Notes under the pieces: model-generated | Seen by the model: only the letters and a program-made list of their open reading frames with translations | What the model was told of the DNA's origin: nothing | Database searches by the model: none | In this document: piece after piece, positions 25,120 through 33,166 of the stretch | Layout of the letters: the number at the start of each line of letters is the position of its first letter | How positions within the stretch are numbered: position 1 is the stretch's first letter | Assembly: GCA_024636635.1 (NCBI GenBank) | Contig: JAGXGV010000098.1 | Span: 1-36,422, forward strand | Source: Puniceibacterium sp. | Lineage (GTDB): Bacteria > Pseudomonadota > Alphaproteobacteria > Rhodobacterales > Rhodobacteraceae | DNA: 36,422 bases | Direction of reading: 5' to 3' | Made by a program: the position numbers and the translations under genes

Positions 25120-25153
25120 TGCAACCACAGGGCTTCTGGCTACCGTGGTTGCA
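25120..25153. promoter_or_regulatory. 9-bp inverted repeat upstream of putA, operator or hairpin
   Basis: TGCAACCAC (25120-25128) and GTGGTTGCA (25145-25153) are perfect reverse complements with 16 nt between, 72 nt before putA. A second palindrome CGCAATTGCG lies at 25090-25099. Such sites could bind the Lrp-family regulator PutR that controls putA in other alphaproteobacteria, but no regulator gene is in the window. A hairpin in the leader RNA is the alternative. Confidence 0.4.
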
Positions 25154-25224
25154 TCCGATCGTTGCAGCACGTCCGCCTGCCCCTTTGCTGCGGCGCCTAT
25201 CACCTCTGACAAGGGAGAATTCCC

Positions 25225-28200
25225 ATGACCTCTGCCGCACCTAAAGCGACCCTGCCCGACACATCGCCCCGCGCCCGCGTTCGCGCGAATTATTCCGCCG
25301 ACGAGGCCGACATGGTCCGCGAGCTTATGGCCCGGATCACGCTGTCCGATCAGGACCGCGCCAAGGTGGCTGCCGCCGGTGCGCAATATGTCGACCGGGT
25401 GCGGCGCGAAACCTCGCCTTCGATGATGGAGGCGTTTCTGGCCGAATATGGCCTGTCGACAGAGGAAGGCGTGGGGCTCATGTGCCTGGCCGAAGCGTTG
25501 TTGCGGGTGCCGGATGCCGAAACCATCGACGACCTGATCGAGGACAAGATCGCCCCAAGCAACTGGGGCGCACATCTTGGCCGCTCCTCGTCCTCGATGG
25601 TCAATGCCTCGACCTGGGCGCTGATGCTGACGGGTCGCGTGCTGGACGACGACCCCCGCGCCCCGGCCCGCGTGCTGCGCGGTCTGGTCAAGCGTATGGG
25701 CGAACCGGTGGTGCGCACCGCCGTCGGCCAGTCGATGAAGATCCTTGGCCGACAGTTCGTGCTGGGCCAGACCATCGAGGAGGGGCTGAAAAACGCCCGC
25801 GAACTTGAGAAAAAAGGTTATACCTATTCCTACGACATGCTGGGCGAGGCCGCGCGCACCGACGCCGATGCCGTGCGCTATCACGCCGCCTATGCGGCGG
25901 CCATCAAGGCCATCGCCAAACAGGCCAAAGGCGATGTGCGCTCCTCCCCCGGGATATCGGTCAAGCTGTCGGCGCTGCATCCACGCTATGAATACACCCA
26001 CAAAGCGACGGTGATGAAAGAACTGCTTCCCCGCGCGCTGGACCTGGTGAAACAGGCGGCACGCGCCGGTATCGGTTTCAACATCGACGCAGAGGAGCAG
26101 GACCGCCTTGATCTGTCGCTGGATGTGATCGAGGCGATGCTGGCCGATCCCGCGCTGGCGGGATGGGACGGCTTTGGCGTCGTGGTGCAAGCCTACGGTC
26201 GCCGCGCCGCGCCGGTGATCGAGACGCTGTATGATATGGCACAACGCATGGACCGCAAGATCATGGTCCGGCTGGTCAAGGGCGCTTATTGGGACACCGA
26301 AATCAAGCTGGCGCAGGAAATGGGGGTCGAACGGTTTCCGGTGTTCACCCGCAAGGTCAATACTGACACCTCCTATATGGCCTGTGCGCAGATGCTGATG
26401 GACCGCCGCGACAGAATCTATCCGCAATTTGCCACCCACAACGCCCACACCTGCGCCGCGGTCATCGCCATGGCGGGCAACGACAAGGACAGTTTCGAAT
26501 TCCAGCGCCTGCATGGCATGGGCGAGGCGCTGCACAGCATCGTCAAGGAAAGCGAAGGCACCCGCTGCCGCCTCTATGCCCCCGTGGGCGCGCACCGCGA
26601 CCTGCTGGCCTATCTGGTCCGTCGCCTGCTGGAAAACGGCGCGAATTCTTCCTTCGTGAACCAGATCGTCGACACCTCGATCCCCTCCGCCCGAATCTCG
26701 ACCGACCCGCTGAACGAAGTCAGGGCACTTGACCAGATCGCAAACCCCGGCATCGCCCTCCCCGGCGAACTCTTCGCGCCGGATCGACGAAACTCCAGGG
26801 GGTTCCGCATCAACGAACCGGCTTCGATCCTGCCGCTGCTCGCCGCCCGCGAAGAGTTTGCCGAAACCACCTGGACCGCGGGGCCGATGATCGTGGGCCA
26901 GCACGTTCCAAAGGGCCAGCCGCGCGAGGTTGTGTCGCCCGCCGACAGCGCCCGCGTGGTCGGAACGGTACATGACGCCACCCCGGAAGAAGTCGCCGCA
27001 GCGCTGGATGCCGCCCCTGCTGGGTTCAAGGTCTGGTCCTCTGTCCCGGTGGCCGAACGAGCCGGTGTGCTGCGCCGGGTCGCCGACCTTTACGAGGAAA
27101 ACATCGCCGAACTCACTGTCATCACCACCCGCGAGGCGGGCAAGACCCTGTCCGACGGCATTGCCGAGGTGCGCGAGGCGGTGGATTTCCTGCGCTATTA
27201 TGCCAACGAGGCCGAGCGTCTGGAATCTGAGGAACCGGGCGCGCCGCGCGGCGTGTTCGTGCGCATCAGCCCGTGGAACTTTCCGCTTGCCATCTTCACC
27301 GGCCAGATCGCTGCGGCACTGGCCGTGGGCAATGCCGTGATCGCCAAACCAGCCGAGCAGACGCCAATGATCGCCGCCCGCGCGGTTCAGCTGATGCGCG
27401 ACGCGGGCCTGCCCGAAGCGGCGCTGCAACTGCTGCCCGGGGACGGTCCGACCGTGGGCGGGCCGCTGACCTCGTCTGTTGACATCGCGGGCGTCTGTTT
27501 CACCGGCTCCACCGAGGTGGCGCAGATCATCCATCGCGCACTGGCTGACAACGCCGGGCCGGATGCCACGCTGATCGCCGAAACCGGCGGTCTGAACGCG
27601 ATGATCGTGGATTCCACAGCACTGACCGAACAGGCGGTGCGCGATATCCTGCTCTCGTCGTTCCAGTCGGCCGGGCAGCGCTGTTCGGCCCTGCGCATGC
27701 TCTATGTGCAGGAAGAGGCGCATGACCGCCTGATCGACATGCTTTACGGTGCGATGGAATCGCTGGTGATCGGCGATCCGTGGCGCACGGATGTGGATGT
27801 TTCGCCGGTGATCGACGCCGAGGCCCAGCAGGGCATCATGGACTACCTGGCCGCGCACAAGAAGGCGGGCACGCTGCTCAAGACGCTTGAGGCGCCCGAG
27901 GGCGGCACCTTTGTCACCCCGGCGGTGGTCAGGGTGAAGGGCATTGCCGACATGGAGCGCGAGATCTTTGGCCCCGTGCTGCATGTGGCGACCTTCAAGG
28001 CGCGCGACATCGACCGGGTAGTCGATGCGATCAACGCCCGCGAATACGGCCTGACCTTTGGACTGCACACCCGGATCGACGATCGCGTGCAGCAGATCGT
28101 AGAGCGCATTCACGTCGGCAATACCTACGTCAACCGCAATCAGATCGGCGCCATCGTTGGAAGCCAGCCCTTTGGCGGCGAGGGCCTGTCAGGCACCGGG

Positions 28201-28887
28201 CCAAAGGCGGGCGGACCGCTATACCTCACCCGGTTCCGGCGCACGGAACAGCCCAAGGTGCTTGCCACACCCACGGGCAAAGTGCTGGACAAGGGCGCGC
28301 TCGAGGCCGCCATCGCCAAGATCGACGCGCGCAACTGGGCCGCGCGGTCCGACAGGGTCACCGTGCTGCGCAACGCGCTGAGCGGAACAAGGGGCACGGT
28401 GCGCCGCGCGCTGGCGGAAACCGCAGCCTTCGACATGTCGCCCCAGACCCTGCCCGGCCCGACCGGGGAAAGCAATCGCCTGCGGATGTACCCCAAGGGA
28501 CTGACCCTGTGCCTTGGTCCCACCGAAGAGATCGCGGTGGCACAAGCGGTCCAGGCGCTGGGCGCCGGATGCGGCGCAGTGATCGCCGTGCCGGGGGCGT
28601 CCCCAATGGCGGCGGCGATGGCTGCAACCGGGGCGCCCGTAGCGTCGCTTGACGGTACGGTGGATGCTGCCATGCTCGAATCCCTGCAAGGTGTCGCGGT
28701 CGTTTCGGCGGCAGGGGCATCGGACTGGACGCGGCGCCTGCGCATGGCCCTGGCGCAGAGGAAGGGCGCGATCCTGCCTCTGGTAACCGAAGTGATCGCG
28801 CCCGAGCGATATGTGATCGAGCGGCACCTCTGCATCGACACCACTGCGGCGGGAGGCAACGCAAGCCTTTTGGCCAGCACGTCCTGA
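25225..28887 (+). CDS. putA: Bifunctional proline dehydrogenase / L-glutamate gamma-semialdehyde dehydrogenase
   Basis: This 1220-residue enzyme oxidises proline to glutamate in two steps. The FAD-binding proline dehydrogenase domain occupies about residues 1-500, with GISVKLSALHPRYEY, VVVQAYGRRA and RLVKGAYWDTEIK. The NAD-binding aldehyde dehydrogenase domain (about 540-1010) has SPWNFPLAIFTGQ, FTGSTEVAQ, the Glu in IAETGGLNAM and catalytic Cys820 in QSAGQRCSALRM. A C-terminal tail of about 200 residues follows. There is no N-terminal ribbon-helix-helix DNA-binding domain, so it should not repress its own gene as the E. coli protein does. AGGGAGA precedes the ATG. A large open frame on the opposite strand is an artefact. 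Confidence 0.97.
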   Translation: MTSAAPKATLPDTSPRARVRANYSADEADMVRELMARITLSDQDRAKVAAAGAQYVDRVRRETSPSMMEAFLAEYGLSTEEGVGLMCLAEALLRVPDAETIDDLIEDKIAPSNWGAHLGRSSSSMVNASTWALMLTGRVLDDDPRAPARVLRGLVKRMGEPVVRTAVGQSMKILGRQFVLGQTIEEGLKNARELEKKGYTYSYDMLGEAARTDADAVRYHAAYAAAIKAIAKQAKGDVRSSPGISVKLSALHPRYEYTHKATVMKELLPRALDLVKQAARAGIGFNIDAEEQDRLDLSLDVIEAMLADPALAGWDGFGVVVQAYGRRAAPVIETLYDMAQRMDRKIMVRLVKGAYWDTEIKLAQEMGVERFPVFTRKVNTDTSYMACAQMLMDRRDRIYPQFATHNAHTCAAVIAMAGNDKDSFEFQRLHGMGEALHSIVKESEGTRCRLYAPVGAHRDLLAYLVRRLLENGANSSFVNQIVDTSIPSARISTDPLNEVRALDQIANPGIALPGELFAPDRRNSRGFRINEPASILPLLAAREEFAETTWTAGPMIVGQHVPKGQPREVVSPADSARVVGTVHDATPEEVAAALDAAPAGFKVWSSVPVAERAGVLRRVADLYEENIAELTVITTREAGKTLSDGIAEVREAVDFLRYYANEAERLESEEPGAPRGVFVRISPWNFPLAIFTGQIAAALAVGNAVIAKPAEQTPMIAARAVQLMRDAGLPEAALQLLPGDGPTVGGPLTSSVDIAGVCFTGSTEVAQIIHRALADNAGPDATLIAETGGLNAMIVDSTALTEQAVRDILLSSFQSAGQRCSALRMLYVQEEAHDRLIDMLYGAMESLVIGDPWRTDVDVSPVIDAEAQQGIMDYLAAHKKAGTLLKTLEAPEGGTFVTPAVVRVKGIADMEREIFGPVLHVATFKARDIDRVVDAINAREYGLTFGLHTRIDDRVQQIVERIHVGNTYVNRNQIGAIVGSQPFGGEGLSGTGPKAGGPLYLTRFRRTEQPKVLATPTGKVLDKGALEAAIAKIDARNWAARSDRVTVLRNALSGTRGTVRRALAETAAFDMSPQTLPGPTGESNRLRMYPKGLTLCLGPTEEIAVAQAVQALGAGCGAVIAVPGASPMAAAMAATGAPVASLDGTVDAAMLESLQGVAVVSAAGASDWTRRLRMALAQRKGAILPLVTEVIAPERYVIERHLCIDTTAAGGNASLLASTS

Positions 28888-28912
28888 TCCGAAGGACGTA
28901 TGGCGGGGCAGA

Positions 28913-28936
28913 AAAAATTGTCGTACGACAATTTTT
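28913..28936. repeat. 24-bp perfect palindrome, copy 1
   Basis: A perfect palindrome centred at 28924/28925 with core TTGTCGTACGACAA, flanked by A/T tracts. It starts 25 nt after the putA stop. The A/T ends give a T run on either strand, so it can act as a bidirectional terminator; the core also resembles a GntR-type operator. It overlaps a second 12-bp palindrome TTTTGCGCAAAA (28933-28944). Confidence 0.85.
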
Positions 28937-28979
28937 GCGCAAAACATGACGCATCACGCGCCTGCCCCGACACCGGCCT

Positions 28980-29005
28980 GCAAAATTGTCGTACGACAAT
29001 TTTGC
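28980..29005. repeat. 26-bp perfect palindrome, copy 2
   Basis: A second perfect palindrome with the same 22-bp centre, extended by GC on each side. Its centre is 68 bp from that of copy 1. It lies 3 nt beyond the stop of the convergent DUF6880 gene, so each of the two convergent genes has one copy just after its end. Confidence 0.85.
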
Positions 29006-29008
29006 GCT

Positions 29009-30427
29009 TCAGGCGAGGCGTCTCCAGAACGCGGCCTTTCGCTCGTGTCGGGCGCGCAGAGCTTCGACATAGCGCAGATGTGTCGGGATCGGGCCATAAT
29101 CCGGGATGTCCCCGTCCAGCGCAGCACAATCCATCAGGTGATCCGCCGCATGCCCATACCGCCCCGTCCGCCCGTGGGTCAGGGCAAAGTCGATCATCGC
29201 CCGCAGGCAGAGCACCGCTGCCAGCGGATGGCGATCGCGCAGCGCCCCGGCGGCGGGGGTAAGAACCGCGTAGAGGTCGCCATTCAGTTCGGCCGTCCGG
29301 GTCTGGACCAGACGCGCCGCGCTGACCGGGTCGGGCCAGTTCAGAAGGAACACCAGCGCCGTATGCACATCTGGATGGGTGAGGGCATGGACCCGGGCAC
29401 GATCCTCGGCCTCGATATCCTCAAAATCCGGCAGCATTTTCAGATAGGCGCGCAACACACGGTCATCGAGCGTGTCGCTGAACACGCGCCAGCGGTGTGC
29501 CTGCGCTGTCTCTGTCCGCCCCAGTGCGATCAGGGCATCCACATGGGCGAGATCCCAGTCTGCGTCACCCTGCCCGTCCGCCGGTCCCAGCAGGTCCAAC
29601 GCCTCTTGCGCGCGCCCCTCGGCCAGCAGGCGGCGCGCAGCATCGGCGGCGATGCGCGGATGCGACAGGTCACGATCAGAATACTGGGCGATATAGGCAT
29701 CGGTATCGCCCTGCGCCTCGGCGATCTGCTGGAGAGTGGTGCGCACAAGCCGCGCCTTCTGCGCAGCCCGGTAATTGTCCCCTGCACCCTGCAAGTCCCT
29801 TAAAAAACGCAGCCCGGTATGGGTTTCCTCTGGTTCGGGCAAAGGTGCGCGCACATGCGTCTCGACCAGAGCGCGCAGGTGGGTCAATCCCGTCGCGCCC
29901 AAAGTTGGGGCAAGCAGGGCGATCAGACCGTCAAAGGCACCGTATCCATCGCCCTGAACCGCGTCCCACACACGTTCGGCCAGCGCCCGCGGATCGGGAT
30001 TTGCCCGCAGGGCGATATCGCCCATTTGGGCGCGCACGGTTCGGAACACCTCACCCACCTCGCCCCGGCCGTCATCGACGCGCCGATAGACCGAGGGCGC
30101 CAGATCCAGGAAGTCCCACACAAGATCGAACCCCAGCGCGGCATCCTCGGGGGCGATCCGTGCGGTAATCATGTCGGCCTGCGTGGCCAGATCGCGCACA
30201 AAGGCAGGCCGCTTGCGCCAGCTCACGCGGCTTGTGGACCTGCGCAGGCTGACCAGACGCTTGCGCACATCGCTGGCAAGCTCATGCGGTCCCAGACTGT
30301 CGGCCAGTTCCAGCCTCAAGCGGCGCTTGATCTCTGCGCTGCCCCGGGACACCTCGATCAGCAGGGCGGCCAGTCGGTCGGCCCCGAGTGTGGAGAGGTT
30401 GGCGGCGTTCAGAGTTTTCTTCGACAT
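29009..30427 (-). CDS. DUF6880 family protein
   Basis: This 472-residue protein begins MSKKTLNAANLSTLGADRLAALLIEVSRGSAEIKRRLRLELA, the start of the DUF6880 family. The rest is almost wholly alpha-helical and Ala/Leu/Arg/Asp rich with repeat-like helical hairpins (for example RIAADAARRLLAEGRAQEALDLLGPA), as in TPR-type scaffolds. No catalytic motif, signal peptide or membrane segment is visible. Function is unknown; protein-protein interaction is the natural guess. It converges on putA, with the two palindromes between. Its own upstream gap to the DUF1190 gene contains a dispersed element. Confidence 0.75.
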   Translation of the reverse strand: MSKKTLNAANLSTLGADRLAALLIEVSRGSAEIKRRLRLELADSLGPHELASDVRKRLVSLRRSTSRVSWRKRPAFVRDLATQADMITARIAPEDAALGFDLVWDFLDLAPSVYRRVDDGRGEVGEVFRTVRAQMGDIALRANPDPRALAERVWDAVQGDGYGAFDGLIALLAPTLGATGLTHLRALVETHVRAPLPEPEETHTGLRFLRDLQGAGDNYRAAQKARLVRTTLQQIAEAQGDTDAYIAQYSDRDLSHPRIAADAARRLLAEGRAQEALDLLGPADGQGDADWDLAHVDALIALGRTETAQAHRWRVFSDTLDDRVLRAYLKMLPDFEDIEAEDRARVHALTHPDVHTALVFLLNWPDPVSAARLVQTRTAELNGDLYAVLTPAAGALRDRHPLAAVLCLRAMIDFALTHGRTGRYGHAADHLMDCAALDGDIPDYGPIPTHLRYVEALRARHERKAAFWRRLA

Positions 30428-30450
30428 GACCTATATGTGCCTGCCAGAGC

Positions 30451-30496
30451 GTGTCGCGTTCAAGTGACTCCCATGAAACGCGTCATGCCCTTGGCT
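30451..30496. repeat. Dispersed element, second copy of tgtcgcgt ... atgaaacgcg
   Basis: It shares tgtcgcgt at one end and atgaaacgcg(t/c)c(a/g)tgcc at the other with 18307-18345, with a longer centre. Here gcgtgtcgcgtt and aacgcgtcatgc can pair as an imperfect stem. It lies downstream of the DUF1190 gene (minus) and just upstream of the DUF6880 gene. Confidence 0.5.
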
Positions 30497-30525
30497 GCCT
30501 GCGCGGATCTGTGCCGAAAGCAGAC

Positions 30526-31155
30526 TCAGCCGCCGAACATCCCGCGCGACGCCCCCGAACTGCCAAAGCCGCCGCGAGACATGGCAGCGGCGCGGCTCAT
30601 CGGGGCTTTGCCCACAGTTGGCGTCGGCTTCGAAAAGAACGAGCTGCCCAGCTTGGCCTTGCCGACATTGCTGGAATATGTGTTGGAACGTGCCGCATCG
30701 GTAAAGCCGCCACCCGCGTTGCGGTAGAGCGGTTGCGCGGCCGCCATTCCGCTGCGTCCGCCCAGCATGTTGCCGATCAGGTAGCCCGCCAGAAGCGGCA
30801 TGAAGATGCTGCCCGAACCGCCATTCGCGACCTGCTCTTCCGAGCCGCAGGCGCCTTCGCCGTGCTGTTCCTCGCAGACCTCCACACTGTCGTAACGCGG
30901 CGCGGATTCCACGTGCAGAGTCTGCGCCTCGGCGAAGGCTTCGTCACATTCCGCCACCGAGAACAGGCCATCCTGGGCCGAGGCATCCTTGCAGGACTGG
31001 ATATCGGGAAAGGCCTGGGCGTCCACCTGTTCCTCGCGACAGCCGGCAAGGGTAAAGGCGGTGGCGCCAAGAATGCAGAGGGCCACGGTTCTGGAACGCT
31101 TTCTGGTCGCGTGCGGCTTGGAATGGGGCTTTGGGGATGCGATGGGGGATGTCAT
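30526..31155 (-). CDS. DUF1190 (YgiB-like) lipoprotein
   Basis: This 209-residue protein has a basic N-terminal tail (RKRSR), a hydrophobic stretch and lipobox LAGC with Cys39. The DUF1190 region includes FPDIQSCKDASAQDGLFSVAECDEAFAEA and the cysteine-bearing VEVCEEQHGEGACG, followed by FMPLLAGYLIGNMLGG. The tail is rich in Ser, Gly and Met and ends GGFGSSGASRGMFGG, low in structure. GAGGAGA lies before the ATG. It starts 18 nt after the YgiC-like ATP-grasp gene, and this pairing is well known (ygiB-ygiC in E. coli, here in reverse order). Function is unknown; it should be an envelope-attached partner. Confidence 0.85.
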   Translation of the reverse strand: MTSPIASPKPHSKPHATRKRSRTVALCILGATAFTLAGCREEQVDAQAFPDIQSCKDASAQDGLFSVAECDEAFAEAQTLHVESAPRYDSVEVCEEQHGEGACGSEEQVANGGSGSIFMPLLAGYLIGNMLGGRSGMAAAQPLYRNAGGGFTDAARSNTYSSNVGKAKLGSSFFSKPTPTVGKAPMSRAAAMSRGGFGSSGASRGMFGG

Positions 31156-31173
31156 AGGGGGGCTCTCCTCGGG

Positions 31174-32400
31174 TCAGTCCCGGATGAAATGCGGCTTGAA
31201 GCGCGACAGGTCCTGGGTGATGCGCGAGCGGTCCTCGCGGATGCCGATGCCGGCGCAGGTCTGACCCACGATCCAGGCACCGATGATGGGATGGAAGCCG
31301 TCGAATTCCGGCAGCGGCACATAGCCCTGCACGATTCGGGGGTGTCGACCGTAGCTGTCATCGTCCGAGGCAAGTGTCACCTGCCCGTTCTCGACGATAC
31401 GGATCGACGCGCCTTCGCGCGAGAACAGCGGCTTGGTGACATGGCCGCGTTCGAGGTCTGCGCGTGCGCGATCAAAGGATGCGGCCACGGAACCTGTGGC
31501 AGAGCCGCGCCCGGCGAGCGTGTCGGCAATGTCGGATTCAAAAAAGGCCGGAAGCAGGTTGGGGTGGCCCTCGAACATTTCCCAGAGCACCGGCAGCAGT
31601 CCCTTGTTGGACAGAACCGCCTTCCACGCGGGTTCTAGCATCATACAGCCCGAGCCGACGATATGCGCCGCATAGTCGTCCTGCAAAAGATCTTCCCAAG
31701 GGTAGAGCTTGAACAGGGTGGCGATCACGCGGTCCTCGTCATCGAGGAACTGGCCATCGGCACTGAGGCCGATCTTTGCCAGGTCGGTGTAATGCGCCCC
31801 CAGTCCCGCCTCGCGCGCGGCCCAGCCCATCGCCTCGACCGTGGCATAATCCTCTGCGCTGGCGGTGTGGGCGGCGAAATGCAGATCCGTATCGGGCGGG
31901 AACAGGGCGCGGAACCGTTCGACCAGTGCCTCGTGCAGCCCGTTAAACTGGTCGTCGCCGTCGCGCAGCACACCGGCAGCGATCTGCCCCTCGAGCCAGC
32001 TCCACTGGAACGACGCGGTCTCGTAAAGCGAGGTCGGCGTGTCAGCATTATATTCCAGCAACTTTGCCGGGCCGGCGCCGTCATAGACCAGATCGAAGCG
32101 GCCATAGACCTCTGGCTGCCCGCGTGTCCAGCTGTCGGCAACAAGATCGTGGTAGGCGGCTGGAATGCCGAGGCGGTCCAGAAGTTCCTCGCTCTGCACG
32201 ATCCGCCCTGTGGCCTCGCGGCACATGGCATGAAGTTCGGTCGCGGGATCCTCGAGATTGTCCTCGATCTGGCGCAGGGTGAACCGATAGGCCGATGTTT
32301 CGTCCCAGTAGGGTTCGCCATGCATGTCCGCAAAGGTAAAGCCGACGTCCTGCGCCAGCGTCCTCCAGTCCGCCCGTTCGGGCAGCGCGATCCTGTGCAT
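31174..32400 (-). CDS. Glutathionylspermidine synthase-like ATP-grasp protein (YgiC-like)
   Basis: This 408-residue protein has the C-terminal ATP-grasp ligase fold of glutathionylspermidine synthase but not its N-terminal amidase. Typical segments are YDGAGPAKLLEYNADTPTSLYE, WSWLEGQI, LYPWEDLLQDDY, EPAWKAVLSNKGLLPVLWE and HVTKPLFSREGASIRI. By family it joins an amine to a peptide carboxylate with ATP, but the substrates of YgiC-type enzymes are not settled. I chose ATG 32400 (MHRIALPERADW), where GGGAGGG lies upstream; the open frame reaches back to 32544. The DUF1190 lipoprotein follows. Confidence 0.87.
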   Translation of the reverse strand: MHRIALPERADWRTLAQDVGFTFADMHGEPYWDETSAYRFTLRQIEDNLEDPATELHAMCREATGRIVQSEELLDRLGIPAAYHDLVADSWTRGQPEVYGRFDLVYDGAGPAKLLEYNADTPTSLYETASFQWSWLEGQIAAGVLRDGDDQFNGLHEALVERFRALFPPDTDLHFAAHTASAEDYATVEAMGWAAREAGLGAHYTDLAKIGLSADGQFLDDEDRVIATLFKLYPWEDLLQDDYAAHIVGSGCMMLEPAWKAVLSNKGLLPVLWEMFEGHPNLLPAFFESDIADTLAGRGSATGSVAASFDRARADLERGHVTKPLFSREGASIRIVENGQVTLASDDDSYGRHPRIVQGYVPLPEFDGFHPIIGAWIVGQTCAGIGIREDRSRITQDLSRFKPHFIRD

Positions 32401-32686
32401 GTGGTTCCCTCCCCGGTGGCTGAGGCCCCGGTTGCTGTCGTCTCGTAAGATAATATAGGTCGGGATACCAGCACCGGAAGGGGCGCGGGACAACGTGTCC
32501 CGCCTGCCGTGTCGGGCCGAAGGTGTCCGGTGGCTGCTGCACAAAGACTGCAGTCTCCGCCCCGGACCTGATCAATCCGATGCGGTTGCCATTCGGTGAC
32601 CACCTGACACCCTGACATGCGCGACGCAATGACAAACGCAGCCCGTCTTTGCTCGCTCGGAGTGCGGGCGCTGCCCGCACCAGCGA
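32401..32686. other. Intergenic region with hairpin and candidate ygiC promoter
   Basis: This 286-nt gap has no convincing gene. On the minus strand TATTAT (32455-32450), preceded by an AT-rich island, is a likely -10 for the YgiC-like gene, although no good -35 is visible. A perfect 8-bp stem GCGGGACA (32485-32492) with TGTCCCGC (32496-32503) has a 3-nt loop. It could be a protein-binding site or a short hairpin. I see nothing else in 32504-32686. Confidence 0.45.
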
Positions 32687-33109
32687 TCAGTTCCGCGGGG
32701 GAAGCGAATAGGTCAGCGAGGCGCGCGCCACCGGCGCGTCGCCGCCTTCGGAAAACAGCAATACATCACAGACGGACAGCGCCCGGCCCAGCTTGAGCAC
32801 CCGGCATTGCGCCAGCAGATCCTTGCCCGAAGCAGGCTTGCGCATGAAGTCGATCGAGCAGTTGGTCGTCACGGCCAGCGCCTGCCGTCCGATCCGCGCC
32901 ATCGTCGCCACATAGGCCGCCACATCGGCAAGTGCAAACATCGACGGGCCCGACACCGTGCCGCCCGGACGCAGATGCGCGTCACTGACAAAAAGCCGCA
33001 TCACCAGCAGATCCTCGTCCAGCCGGTCGATCCCGAACATGCCTTTGACCTGCGGAAACACCTCGTCCAGAAACGGCCCTATCTCCGCGGCTGTCAGCTT
33101 CAGCGCCAT
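32687..33109 (-). CDS. PaaI-family hotdog-fold thioesterase
   Basis: This 140-residue hotdog-fold protein should hydrolyse acyl-CoA or aryl-CoA thioesters. The family core DAHLRPGGTVSGPSMFALADVAAYVATM carries the Gly-rich loop and the long helix with the Asp in ALADVA. The strand TTNCSIDFMRKPASG and SVCDVLLFSEGG are also typical. The start at 33109 has GGAGG about 7 nt upstream; the open frame extends to 33208 but overlaps the divergent gene. It diverges from the broken enoyl-CoA hydratase gene across 57 nt, and both have GGGAGGACAAG in mirror image. Confidence 0.85.
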   Translation of the reverse strand: MALKLTAAEIGPFLDEVFPQVKGMFGIDRLDEDLLVMRLFVSDAHLRPGGTVSGPSMFALADVAAYVATMARIGRQALAVTTNCSIDFMRKPASGKDLLAQCRVLKLGRALSVCDVLLFSEGGDAPVARASLTYSLPPRN

Positions 33110-33110
33110 T

Positions 33111-33166
33111 CTTGTCCTCCCCCGACCTGTCCGGCTAAGCTGACGCCAACCGTGAGGGAGGACAAG
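33111..33166. repeat. 11-bp inverted repeat formed by two divergent ribosome sites
   Basis: CTTGTCCTCCC (33111-33121) and GGGAGGACAAG (33156-33166) are perfect reverse complements. Each is the ribosome-binding site of one divergent gene, ending 1 or 0 nt before its start codon. The similarity may reflect a shared operator for the divergent pair or simply a favoured Shine-Dalgarno sequence. Confidence 0.7.

Noticed and set aside
24748-28113. A 1121-codon open frame on the minus strand opposite putA and the end of oxyR
   Set aside because: It mirrors the codon positions of putA in GC-rich DNA, has His/Arg/Gly-rich composition without any domain, and putA on the plus strand is unmistakable.
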